A DNA stretch of 11,504 bases from Verrucomicrobia bacterium UBA1211 (GTDB lineage: Bacteria > Verrucomicrobiota > Kiritimatiellia > RFP12 > UBA1067): assembly GCA_002309585.1 (NCBI GenBank), contig DBXN01000107.1, forward strand, positions 6,422 through 17,925, given 5' to 3'. Position numbers and translations under genes: made by a program. Shown here piece by piece: positions 1-6,551 of the stretch. Under the pieces are notes generated by a model, which worked only from the letters and a program-made list of their open reading frames with translations, was not told where the DNA came from and made no database searches. Position 1 is the stretch's first letter; each line of letters starts with the position of its first letter.

Positions 1-818
1 GAGTCGCCGAAGCGCAGCTGCGGATGCTGCGCGACCGAGACGTTGATCACCTCCGGCTCGCCGCGCCGGTTGGTGAAGACGCGCTGCGGGCGGGTGAAGT
101 CCATCCACGGCCATCCGTCCACCTTCGCCGGTTCGTTGGGCCACTGGGCGGCCCGGAAGGTGAAGAAGGCCTTGGTCTCCTCCGAACACTCCTTTTCCAC
201 CGCGATGATGAGCGGTTTGCCTTCGAAGGTGAACCAGGTGTCGCGGCAGTAGCCGGGCTTGTAGACGCTCTCGTAGATCCGCTGGACCGTCGCGCCCGAT
301 TGGGTGTGGGTGTAGAACATCACCCGGGGGATGGTCCATCCCGCGTTGAAATACTCCTGCAGAATGCGCATCACCTGTTTCGCGTTCTTTTCGTAGATCG
401 GCCCGTTCGTGGTGTCGAAGAAGAGGAAATCGACCCCCGCCTGCATGAGTAGCTTCATGTGGTGGCGCATGACCCACTCGTCATCGGAGTAATAGTAGCC
501 GTAGAACGGTTCGCCCCAGTGGTGGTAGAAGCCCACCGGCCCCCAGACGGGGTTCTCGGGTGTGTATCCGGCGCGGGGATCCGCCGCGAGGATCTTCGAG
601 ACGTCGCGCGGCGCGGAACGGCCGTGCTCGCCGCACCAGAGGAAGTAGAAGATGCCGACCTGGCGGTTGGCGCGCGGCGCGGGAACGCCGGTTTCACCCG
701 GCGCGGGCAGGGCGCGCCCCAGAGCGTCCACCGCCATTAGGGGACCGCCCGTCCGCATCGGCTCCGCAAAGAGGCCGCCCGCCAGCAAAACCGATGCGAT
801 GATCACGCGCTTCACCAT
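1..818 (-). CDS. Secreted GH71/GH99-like TIM-barrel protein, amino-terminal part (3' end beyond window)
   Basis: The frame is open from an ATG at 818-816 to the window edge: 272 codons, no stop, so the C-terminus is missing. GGAG lies 8 nt before the ATG. The first residues (MVKRVIIASVLLAGGLFA) form a Sec signal peptide with probable cleavage before EP. The mature part has VGIFYFLW near residue 54, a YYSDDEWVMRHH stretch near 110, then QAGVDFLFFDTTNG near 130. An opening beta strand, a conserved helix and a strand ending in acidic residues is the pattern of GH71/GH99-like barrels, where H-x(n)-AGVD-F-D segments are typical. The fold class is moderately likely; substrate and activity are unknown, and it may be a non-catalytic relative. 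It follows glyS by 100 bp on the same strand, with no clear promoter of its own. Confidence 0.72.
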   Translation of the reverse strand, partial: MVKRVIIASVLLAGGLFAEPMRTGGPLMAVDALGRALPAPGETGVPAPRANRQVGIFYFLWCGEHGRSAPRDVSKILAADPRAGYTPENPVWGPVGFYHHWGEPFYGYYYSDDEWVMRHHMKLLMQAGVDFLFFDTTNGPIYEKNAKQVMRILQEYFNAGWTIPRVMFYTHTQSGATVQRIYESVYKPGYCRDTWFTFEGKPLIIAVEKECSEETKAFFTFRAAQWPNEPAKVDGWPWMDFTRPQRVFTNRRGEPEVINVSVAQHPQLRFGD

Positions 819-861
819 GGCAATTTCTCCGAGAAAAGACTGGAAATCTAGACAACCACGC

Positions 862-921
862 ACCACCCAACTACCAAACCATCATCGGTTGAGGGTTGAG
901 CATCCATTAACCACCCAACTA
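862..921 (-). repeat. 12-bp direct repeat and heptamer pair in the gap after glyS
   Basis: The 12-mer TAGTTGGGTGGT (minus strand) occurs exactly twice, at 921-910 and 873-862. The first copy starts with the TAG stop codon of glyS. Between them is an exact tandem pair of the heptamer CTCAACC (900-894 and 893-887). The surrounding sequence is made of loosely related TGGTT, TTGGG and TGGTG blocks. This accounts for most of the 819-918 gap. No intrinsic terminator was found here. Function unknown; a short tandem repeat element or its decayed remains is likeliest. Confidence 0.6.
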
Positions 922-2682
922 AAACACCAGGGCCTCGTCGAGCATGGCCTTGAACTGGGCGAGGGTCATCCGCTCCTGCTTCATGCTGTCGCGCTCGCGG
1001 ACGGTGAAGGTATCGTCCTCGGCCGTCTGGAAATCGACGGTGATGCACCACGGGGTGCCGACCTCGTCCTGACGGCGGTAACGGCGGCCGATGGCGCCGC
1101 CCTCGTCCCAGAACGCGGCGGTGCGGCGGCGGAGATACTCGAAGATCTCGCGGGCCTTGTTGTAGACCTCCGGCTTGTTCTTCACGAGCGGGAAGACCGC
1201 GACCTTGACCGGCGCCACTTTGGGGCTGAAGTGCATCACGACGCGGGTGTCCTCCTTACCCTTCTCATCCACCAGCTTCTGCTCCTCGTAGGCGTTGCAG
1301 AGCAGGGCGAGCATCATGCGGTCCACGCCCGCCGACGGCTCGATGACGTGCGGGATGTAACGGCCCTCGAAGAGTTTCCGCGCGAAGGCGCGTGCGGCTT
1401 CGGGGTCCTTTCCCCGGCTCTGCCACTCGGCGGCGACCTTCTCGACGAACGCCGCCTTCGCGGTCTCATCCATCTTCGAGCACACCTGCTTCAGCGGCTC
1501 GTCAAAGACCTCCATGCTCTTGCCGCTGTGCTTCTGGTGCTGCGTGAGGTCGAAGTCCGACCGGGCGGCGATCCCTTCGAGTTCCTGCACGCCGAAGGGG
1601 AAGGCGTATTCGATATCGACGCAGGCGCGGGCGTAGTGGGCCAGCTCATCCGGCTTCTGCCAATACTCCACGAAGGAGTCCTTCGGCAAACCGCAGGCGA
1701 TGATCCACTTTTTGCGCTGCTCGACCCAGTACTTGTGCCAGACTTCCCAGCCCCACTCCTTTTGCGGCACGGAGAGGTCCGGCTGGTCGGCCATCGTCGT
1801 GACCTTGCCGTAGAGCAGTTCGACCGCCTCATCGGGCTTGATGAAGAACTCCAGCTCCATCTGCTCGAACTCGCGGGAACGGAAGGTGTAGTTGCGCGGC
1901 GTGACCTCGTTGCGGAACGACTTACCCATCTGGGCGATGCCGAAAGGCACGCTCATGCGGCTGGTCGCATAGACGTTGAGGAACTGCGCGAAGATCGCCT
2001 GCGCCGTTTCGGGGCGGAGGTAGGCGACATTCGAGGGGTCGTCCACGGGACCGACGATCGTCTTGAACATCAGGTTGAAGGGCCGGGGCTCGGTCAGCTC
2101 GCCGCCGCAGTAGGGGCAGCGGGTCGAAGGGGCACCGGCGCCGAGCAGCGCGTAGAGCGCGGAAAGGGTCGTGGCGCAGGCCGGATCGGCCTTCAGCTTT
2201 TCGACGGCGGCGGTCAGCGCGTCGGGATCGGTGACGGCGGGGAGATTCGGGGCGAGTCCTTTGCCCTTACCCTTGCACCAACCGGCGATCTTACCGTAGT
2301 CGGCGTGTTCGTCCAGCAGGGCCTGGAGGGTTTTGCCGATTTCGCCGTCCGTCAGAATGTCATCCACTTGGTCCGCCCGCATCAGCTTCTTGCAGGATTT
2401 GCAGGTGCACATCGGATCGGAGAAGGTGTCCAGATGGCCCGACGCCTTCCAGATCGCGGGATGCATGATGATCGTCGCGTCCAATCCCGCGACATCCTCG
2501 CGGTCCCGGACCATCGCCTGCCACCAGGCGTCCTTGATGTTACGTTTCATCTCGCAGCCCAACGGACCGTAATCCCAGAAGCCGTTGATGCCCCCGTAGA
2601 CCTCGGAACTATGGAAAATGAATCCGCGCCGCTTACAAAGCGAGGCGATGACGTCCAGACTGCTTGTGTTCGACATACTCAT
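919..2682 (-). CDS. glyS: Glycyl-tRNA synthetase, class II alpha2 (dimeric) type
   Basis: 587 residues, the usual size for the single-chain dimeric enzyme that charges tRNA-Gly with glycine using ATP in the cytoplasm. The N-terminus (SLCKRRGFIF, then FWDYGPLG near 36-42) is diagnostic of this GlyRS form. A possible zinc site is formed by C92, C94 and C97 with C189 and C192 (CPYCGGEL). LRPETAQAIF lies at about 222-231; class II motif 2 (FRNEVTPRNYTFRSREFEQME) begins at about 256; motif 3 (GVDRMMLALL) is at about 452-461. The anticodon-binding HGTP domain begins at about 493 (KVAVFPLV) and includes GRRYRRQDEVGTP. The stop is TAG at 921-919. The start is uncertain between two in-frame ATGs: 2682 has AGG 6 nt upstream, while 2676 (third codon) has AAGGA 5 nt upstream and looks slightly better. 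It lies 114 bp after rrf2, probably with its own promoter. No anomaly in the catalytic core. Confidence 0.97.
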   Translation of the reverse strand: MSMSNTSSLDVIASLCKRRGFIFHSSEVYGGINGFWDYGPLGCEMKRNIKDAWWQAMVRDREDVAGLDATIIMHPAIWKASGHLDTFSDPMCTCKSCKKLMRADQVDDILTDGEIGKTLQALLDEHADYGKIAGWCKGKGKGLAPNLPAVTDPDALTAAVEKLKADPACATTLSALYALLGAGAPSTRCPYCGGELTEPRPFNLMFKTIVGPVDDPSNVAYLRPETAQAIFAQFLNVYATSRMSVPFGIAQMGKSFRNEVTPRNYTFRSREFEQMELEFFIKPDEAVELLYGKVTTMADQPDLSVPQKEWGWEVWHKYWVEQRKKWIIACGLPKDSFVEYWQKPDELAHYARACVDIEYAFPFGVQELEGIAARSDFDLTQHQKHSGKSMEVFDEPLKQVCSKMDETAKAAFVEKVAAEWQSRGKDPEAARAFARKLFEGRYIPHVIEPSAGVDRMMLALLCNAYEEQKLVDEKGKEDTRVVMHFSPKVAPVKVAVFPLVKNKPEVYNKAREIFEYLRRRTAAFWDEGGAIGRRYRRQDEVGTPWCITVDFQTAEDDTFTVRERDSMKQERMTLAQFKAMLDEALVF

Positions 2683-2720
2683 CCTTTACCTAAAAACCGC
2701 AAACGTTTAACAATTCGGTT

Positions 2721-2749
2721 ATTGTCTTCCAAAAGGCCGCAGGAAACAA
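2721..2749 (-). promoter_or_regulatory. Possible sigma70-like promoter for glyS
   Basis: On the minus strand TTGTTT (2749-2744) and GACAAT (2726-2721) are separated by exactly 17 nt. They match 3/6 and 4/6 of the TTGACA and TATAAT consensus. Transcription would begin about 30 nt before the glyS start. This is the most AT-rich stretch in the gap and lies just after the C-rich tract where upstream transcription could end. The matches are weak, so this is a candidate only. Confidence 0.3.
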
Positions 2750-2758
2750 GAAGAAAAT

Positions 2759-2796
2759 GGGAAGGGGGGGGACGGGAAGGGGGCGGGCAAGGCGGG
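2759..2796. other. G-rich/C-rich tract after rrf2: quadruplex motif on plus strand, possible Rho site in the transcript
   Basis: On the plus strand, G runs of 3, 8, 3, 5, 3 and 3 bases lie at 2759-2761, 2764-2771, 2774-2776, 2779-2783, 2785-2787 and 2794-2796, with loops AA, AC, AA, C and CAAGGC. This meets the usual four-run G-quadruplex pattern. The minus-strand transcript leaving rrf2 is therefore very rich in C and poor in G from the stop codon to about 2743, which is the composition expected of a Rho-utilisation site. There is no hairpin plus U-tract terminator. Composition is seen directly; both functions are inference. Confidence 0.5.
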
Positions 2797-3294
2797 CTAG
2801 ATGCAGTAGTCTGCCGAGGTGGTGGGGGTGGAGCGGATCCGCTTGAGGACGGTGGCGAGGGTGATCCGGGCCAGGGCGTCGCGGAAGGCGGTGTTGACGT
2901 CTTCCCAGATCGAGCGGACGGCGCAGCGCTCTTTGCGCCCGCAGGCGGCCTTCTCGCCGAGGCAGTCCAGAATCTCCAGCGGACCCTGCTGGATCTCGAC
3001 GATCTCCAGCAGGGTGATGTCCTCGGGGGCACGGGTCAGGCGGAATCCGCCGGCGATCCCGCGCAGGGAGACGATCATACCCGCCTTCCGCAGCGGGATG
3101 ACGATGCGGGAGACGAATTTCTCGGAGATCTGCTGCTCGCACGCGATGGCGGCGATGGTGCGCGGCGTCGCATCCTCGGCATGGAGCGCGATATCGGCGA
3201 GGATGCGCAGGGCGTAGCGGGCCTTGGCCGAAATCTTGAGCGATTTCTGCGCGGCGGTCGCTTTCTTTTGCGCGGGTTTGGGTTTGGGACTCAT
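2797..3294 (-). CDS. Rrf2-family transcriptional regulator with three cysteines
   Basis: 165 residues, close to the family norm. After a Lys/Ala/Pro-rich N-terminal tail of about 18 residues comes SAKARYALRILADIA (22-36), the standard Rrf2 winged-helix opening. IACEQQISEKFVSRIV (50-65) is the recognition helix region and RGIAGGFRLTR (78-88) the wing. C111, C118 and C124 (spacing x6 and x5) sit where IscR-like members bind an iron-sulfur cluster, so redox, iron or NO sensing is plausible. The ATG is only 6 nt after the GH36 stop codon and lacks a strong Shine-Dalgarno of its own, which suggests translational coupling. Family members act as dimeric DNA-binding proteins in the cytoplasm. Targets cannot be told from the sequence; no clear operator was recognised. 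It could regulate its own operon or be an unrelated iron-sulfur/stress regulator carried in it. Confidence 0.93.
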   Translation of the reverse strand: MSPKPKPAQKKATAAQKSLKISAKARYALRILADIALHAEDATPRTIAAIACEQQISEKFVSRIVIPLRKAGMIVSLRGIAGGFRLTRAPEDITLLEIVEIQQGPLEILDCLGEKAACGRKERCAVRSIWEDVNTAFRDALARITLATVLKRIRSTPTTSADYCI

Positions 3295-3300
3295 GTTGGG

Positions 3301-6009
3301 TTACTCTTTGGAGAGCGTGAAGGTGACGGCGGTTCCGTCACAGGCGTTTGAGGTTTCGGTGAGGCCCGCGCCCACGACGCATTCGAGCTGTTGCCCGGCC
3401 TTCAGCGGTTTGTCCGCGAAGGTGAAGAAGGGCTGCCCGGACGCGAAGACGGGGCCTCCGTCCCGGACAAGTTCGGCCTGGTAGAGGATTTCGCCGTCCA
3501 GCACCACCGAGGCGTCGATCTTCCCAGCACCTCGGTTGAGGGGCCGGAAACGGAGATCGAACGAATAGCGGCCCGCTTCGGGAACGGTGAAACGGAGGAC
3601 GGTGCGACCGCCGCCGGGGGTATCGGTCGGTTCGGGGTGGAAGATGAGCTCGCCCGGCGCGATCCGGTTTTTCCAGTTCGCCGTGATGCCGAGGAAGAGC
3701 GGGGCGGTCTCGCCCGCGTTCGCCGCGACGTAGCTGTTGCCCATCGTTTCAATCCCGTAAATCCCACCGCCCGAGGCGGCGAAGCGGCTGGTGCCGTAAA
3801 TCCCGCCGCGGCCTTCCGGCTTTTCGCGGCGGAGGACGCTCCAGACCACCCCGTTCGTATCCCGGCAGGGATTGATTTCCGCCCGGCCGAAGGCGGTCTT
3901 CAGCGCGGCGGCGGGATCGTAGACGGTCCGCCGCTTCTCCGGCGCGGCCGGCCGGCCCGCCTCGGCGTAGAAGAGGAGGATGAGGTTATGATCTTCGGCC
4001 TTCAGGCTTGGCGCGAGGGTCGCCAGGGCGGAACCCTTCATTGTGACGGTCTCACCCTCGAACCGTTCCACCGTATAGGTGGTGTCGGGGTCGATCCCCT
4101 TCAGGTGGAAGGTGAAGGGGGCGTCGGGATTGCTGTCTTTGCATTCCGGCCGGCGGAGCGCGATGGCAAAGCCGCTCTTCAGGTCGGGCCGATGCATCTG
4201 ATAGGCGCACCACTGGTCCAACGCGAGGGTTGTCGGGTCGGTTTGCGGGTAGAAGTCGCCCGTGAAGTGGCGCCGCATCCGGTTTGCCGCCGTAAAGACC
4301 TTCTTGAACCAGAGGGTCTCCTCCGGGGTGAATTCGCGGCGGACGATGCCACCGTTCCAGTCACTCGGCGTGAAGACGCTTCCGGCGCAGACGGCGCTGA
4401 AGAAGCCGTAGTTGTCGAAGGTCGCGGCGGGGGTGGTTTCGCTCCCCTGGAACGGCTGGTAGCAGAGGGTGTTCAGCGTGATGTTCTGCACGTTGAGTAC
4501 CTGGTCCAGCGAGCCGCGGTGACCGATGGCGAAGTCGGTCCGGCAGTAGGAGTGGCTTCGGGAGACCATCTCGAAATCCAGCCGGCGTCCGCCGCTGGAG
4601 CAGTTTTCGATCAGCAGGTCGGGGAAGCGCTGGCGGAGGGTGTCCCAGAAACGGTAAAGCCCCGCGATGTGTTTCGCCTCGGAGATGCCGATGCGGTCGG
4701 GCTTGTCGTTTCCGCGCCAGAACCCGCCCGGATCGAGGTTGAAGTCCTGCCGGTAGATGTCGAGTTTGTTCTGGCGGATCAGGTTGCTGATCATCTCGAT
4801 GACAAAATCGCAGCAGGCCGGGTCGCCGAGGTTAACCAGCAGCGGCCGTACCGCCTTGTTTTCCTGCCAGCCCTTTGGAAGCATCCACTCCGGGTGATCC
4901 TTCGCGAAGGGCATGTCGCTCATCGAACGTTCCGGCTCGACCCAGAGCAATGCCTTCATGCCGTGGCGGTGGGCCGTCTCGAAGACGCGCAACAGGTTGC
5001 CGTCGGGATGGACGTTGGGGTTGAAGGTCCAGTATCCGGTGTAGCCCCACCACTTGTCGCCGCAGTTCGAATAGGGATCCGGATTGTGGGGCGGCCCGTA
5101 CCAGGCGGCATCGACCCAAAAGGCGTCGAAGGGCAGGCGGTTCTTCACGCCCCAGTCGATGATGTCGAGCATCGCCTCATCGCTCTTGTTGCCGCCGCCC
5201 GCCGTGATGGGCAGGATCGGGTCGATCAACCGGCCTTTGCTGTCGCGCGGGGATTTCTCATCGATCACGAAGCGGTGGAAGGCGGTTTTGCCGTCGCGGA
5301 CGGAGATGCCCTGCCGCAGGAAGAGGAGAACCGAGGGCTGGCGGATCGTCTCGCCGGGGAGCAGCCGGAAGTGGGTGCGGCGCATCCCGGCCTGGGCGGT
5401 CAGCCCCTGTTCGGTCAGACGGAACCGCGCGGTCCAGGCGCCTGTCCAGCCCAGCCCGATCTCGATGCCCTCGGTCGCCGAGAAGTCGATGCCGTAGTAG
5501 GGCATGAAGGCCGAGGAGCTGCGGGCCTCCGCCACATCCAGAATCACCTCGCGCTTGCCGTCGGGATCCATCGCGAGGGTATGGTCGATCGGCATGAAAT
5601 CCCGCTCGTTGCAGACGGTACCGGTGAGGGTCCGGATCCCGACACGCGGCGTGGGCGCGGAGGTGAGCCGGAACGCCTGGAAATCCGCCACGATGCCGGT
5701 CTCTTGGTCGCCTACGCAGACCAGTTCCGGAAGAACTTCGACCGCCGGGAACCGTTTGTAGAAGGTCCAGGTATCGCGCAGCTCCAGTTTCCCGTCGGGG
5801 GTCCGGTAAACCCGTTGCCGGACCGTTTTCCGGTCGGTATCCGCGATCACCTTTTCCGAGACCGGCTCGCCGCAGGTGAACGGTTTACCCTCATAGGTGA
5901 AGGCGTGAATCCCGTCGCGCTGCAACGCCTCGAAAGAGGGGAAGGCGCCAACCGCCATTCCCGCAAAACCGATGACGGAAACCAACGAAAACCAAACAGA
6001 AACTCTCAT
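3301..6009 (-). CDS. Secreted GH36-family alpha-galactosidase-like glycoside hydrolase
   Basis: 902 residues from the chosen ATG at 6009-6007. AAGGAG lies 7 nt upstream; the adjacent ATG at 6012 is only 4 nt from it, and a start at 6051 would place the protein start upstream of the signal peptide and the ribosome site. MRVSVWFSLVSVIGFAGMAVGA is a Sec signal peptide, so the enzyme should be periplasmic or extracellular. An N-terminal beta-sandwich (about 25-270) precedes the TIM barrel: WVDAAWYG near 297, WTFNPNVHPDG near 330, LLWVEPE near 357, YRQDFN with D422 as expected nucleophile, ENCSSGGRR near 470, and CRTDF with D492 as expected acid/base. The 70-residue spacing fits GH36. Expected reaction: retaining hydrolysis of terminal alpha-galactosides; substrate not proven. 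About 690-902 look like extra C-terminal beta modules, possibly carbohydrate-binding, with a short internal echo of GGIYG. Rrf2 follows 6 nt downstream. Confidence 0.9.
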   Translation of the reverse strand: MRVSVWFSLVSVIGFAGMAVGAFPSFEALQRDGIHAFTYEGKPFTCGEPVSEKVIADTDRKTVRQRVYRTPDGKLELRDTWTFYKRFPAVEVLPELVCVGDQETGIVADFQAFRLTSAPTPRVGIRTLTGTVCNERDFMPIDHTLAMDPDGKREVILDVAEARSSSAFMPYYGIDFSATEGIEIGLGWTGAWTARFRLTEQGLTAQAGMRRTHFRLLPGETIRQPSVLLFLRQGISVRDGKTAFHRFVIDEKSPRDSKGRLIDPILPITAGGGNKSDEAMLDIIDWGVKNRLPFDAFWVDAAWYGPPHNPDPYSNCGDKWWGYTGYWTFNPNVHPDGNLLRVFETAHRHGMKALLWVEPERSMSDMPFAKDHPEWMLPKGWQENKAVRPLLVNLGDPACCDFVIEMISNLIRQNKLDIYRQDFNLDPGGFWRGNDKPDRIGISEAKHIAGLYRFWDTLRQRFPDLLIENCSSGGRRLDFEMVSRSHSYCRTDFAIGHRGSLDQVLNVQNITLNTLCYQPFQGSETTPAATFDNYGFFSAVCAGSVFTPSDWNGGIVRREFTPEETLWFKKVFTAANRMRRHFTGDFYPQTDPTTLALDQWCAYQMHRPDLKSGFAIALRRPECKDSNPDAPFTFHLKGIDPDTTYTVERFEGETVTMKGSALATLAPSLKAEDHNLILLFYAEAGRPAAPEKRRTVYDPAAALKTAFGRAEINPCRDTNGVVWSVLRREKPEGRGGIYGTSRFAASGGGIYGIETMGNSYVAANAGETAPLFLGITANWKNRIAPGELIFHPEPTDTPGGGRTVLRFTVPEAGRYSFDLRFRPLNRGAGKIDASVVLDGEILYQAELVRDGGPVFASGQPFFTFADKPLKAGQQLECVVGAGLTETSNACDGTAVTFTLSKE

Positions 6010-6016
6010 CATCTTT

Positions 6017-6022
6017 CTCCTT
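6017..6022 (-). promoter_or_regulatory. Shine-Dalgarno site that decides the GH36 start
   Basis: A perfect AAGGAG on the minus strand ends 7 nt before the ATG at 6009. It lies 4 nt before the ATG at 6012 and well downstream of the ATG at 6051. This supports the start that also puts the signal peptide at the N-terminus. It begins 3 nt after a strong hairpin. Confidence 0.75.
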
Positions 6023-6025
6023 AAT

Positions 6026-6047
6026 GGGGGCGGATGGAACCGCCCCC
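6026..6047 (-). promoter_or_regulatory. Perfect GC hairpin immediately upstream of the GH36 ribosome site
   Basis: On the minus strand GGGGGCGG (6047-6040), loop TTCCAT, then CCGCCCCC (6033-6026): eight GC pairs, no mismatch, 6-nt loop. It ends 3 nt before the AAGGAG of the GH36 gene. The sequence after it (ATTAAGG) has no U tract, so it is not a textbook intrinsic terminator for the upstream operon. An mRNA-stabilising 5' hairpin, an RNA-processing boundary or a protein-binding stem are alternatives. Structure is seen directly; role is inferred. Confidence 0.6.
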
Positions 6048-6067
6048 GCAAAACTCAAAACCGCCTT

Positions 6068-6120
6068 TTCTCTTCCCTGTTCCCTCTTCCCTATCACCTT
6101 TTCACCCTTTAACCCTTTAA
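6068..6120 (-). repeat. Degenerate 7-8-nt purine tandem repeat after the SHD1-like gene
   Basis: Read on the minus strand from 6120: TTAAAGGG, TTAAAGGG, TGAAAAGG, TGATAGGG (8-nt units), then AAGAGGG, AACAGGG, AAGAGAA (7-nt units). The TAA stop of the preceding gene lies inside the first unit, so the array begins at the very end of the coding sequence. The unit is a drifting A/G-rich core ending mostly in GGG, switching from 8 to 7 nt. It resembles in style the short tandemly repeated sequences known from some cyanobacteria. With the hairpin at 6026-6047 it accounts for most of the 104-bp gap before the GH36 gene. Confidence 0.7.
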
Positions 6121-6551
6121 TCTTCCCTCTCTAGTCTTCTCAGGAGGGCGGGGAGGTCGCTCTCCGGAAGGCCGTTTTCGCGATAGCGCTGGATGAAAGC
6201 GGCCCGGATACCCAGACGGCGCGTCTGGACGGCCTCTTCGGTGAGGCGGTTGTCTGCCAGAAGGTCACGAAGCCGCCGGAGATCCCGCCGGGCCTGGGCG
6301 AAGGTGGCGGCGAGCGCGGGCGGGATGGGCGCGAAATCCATCTGGACGCAGGCGCGCCGGGCGGAGGCGGGGGCGAGTTTCGCCAGCGGGAGGGTGTTGG
6401 TGGCACCGTCCCCGGCGAAGACGAAGGTCGCACCGGTATCGTTCACCGCCAGAAGCGTCGCCGAGAAAACGCGGCCGAGGTGGTTGGTCCACACCTCGGC
6501 GCGCGCATTCGAGAACGTTAACGCAAGAAGGATACCGATCACGAATCGCAT
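6117..6551 (-). CDS. Small secreted protein with SHD1-like domain
   Basis: 144 residues. The signal peptide MRFVIGILLALTFSNARA is followed by EVWTNHLGRVFSATLLAV and a PLAKLAPASARRA segment at about 19-70. The W-T-x-x-x-G-R-x-F-x-A-x-L ... LPLAKL pattern matches the SLA1-homology (SHD1-like) beta domain common in secreted proteins of Planctomycetes and relatives. From about 80 to the end it is a charged Arg/Leu/Glu-rich helical tail, probably two or three helices. One cysteine (ARRACVQ). The ATG overlaps the TGA of the upstream gene by one base (TGATG), so translation is probably coupled. Role unknown; a periplasmic or extracellular binding partner of the upstream secreted proteins is a reasonable guess. 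The domain call comes from pattern memory, not a search. Confidence 0.8.
   Translation of the reverse strand: MRFVIGILLALTFSNARAEVWTNHLGRVFSATLLAVNDTGATFVFAGDGATNTLPLAKLAPASARRACVQMDFAPIPPALAATFAQARRDLRRLRDLLADNRLTEEAVQTRRLGIRAAFIQRYRENGLPESDLPALLRRLERED

Noticed and set aside
2695..2720. AACCG/CGGTT inverted repeat followed by TTT as an intrinsic terminator
   Set aside because: Only five pairs, two of them... AT-limited, with a 16-nt loop. It lies 13 nt before the glyS start, which is the wrong place for a terminator of rrf2 if glyS is expressed from the candidate promoter.
2679..3142. Alternative minus-strand frames overlapping the Rrf2 gene
   Set aside because: Out of frame with the clear Rrf2 helix-turn-helix and cysteine motif; their products are Arg/Pro/Ser-rich shadows.
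652..3351. 899-codon open frame on the plus strand
   Set aside because: It runs antisense across three well-supported genes (partial hydrolase, glyS, rrf2). Its translation is Arg/Gly/Asp/Leu-biased with no family motif, as expected for the mirror frame of GC-rich codons.
3391..6024. 877-codon open frame on the plus strand
   Set aside because: Antisense to the GH36 gene, whose catalytic motifs are clear on the minus strand. The plus-strand translation has the same biased composition and no recognisable domain.
6010..6051. Upstream starts (6051 and 6012) for the GH36 gene
   Set aside because: 6051 would precede the signal peptide with a charged 14-residue leader, translate the hairpin and lack a ribosome site. 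6012 has the AAGGAG too close, at 4 nt.
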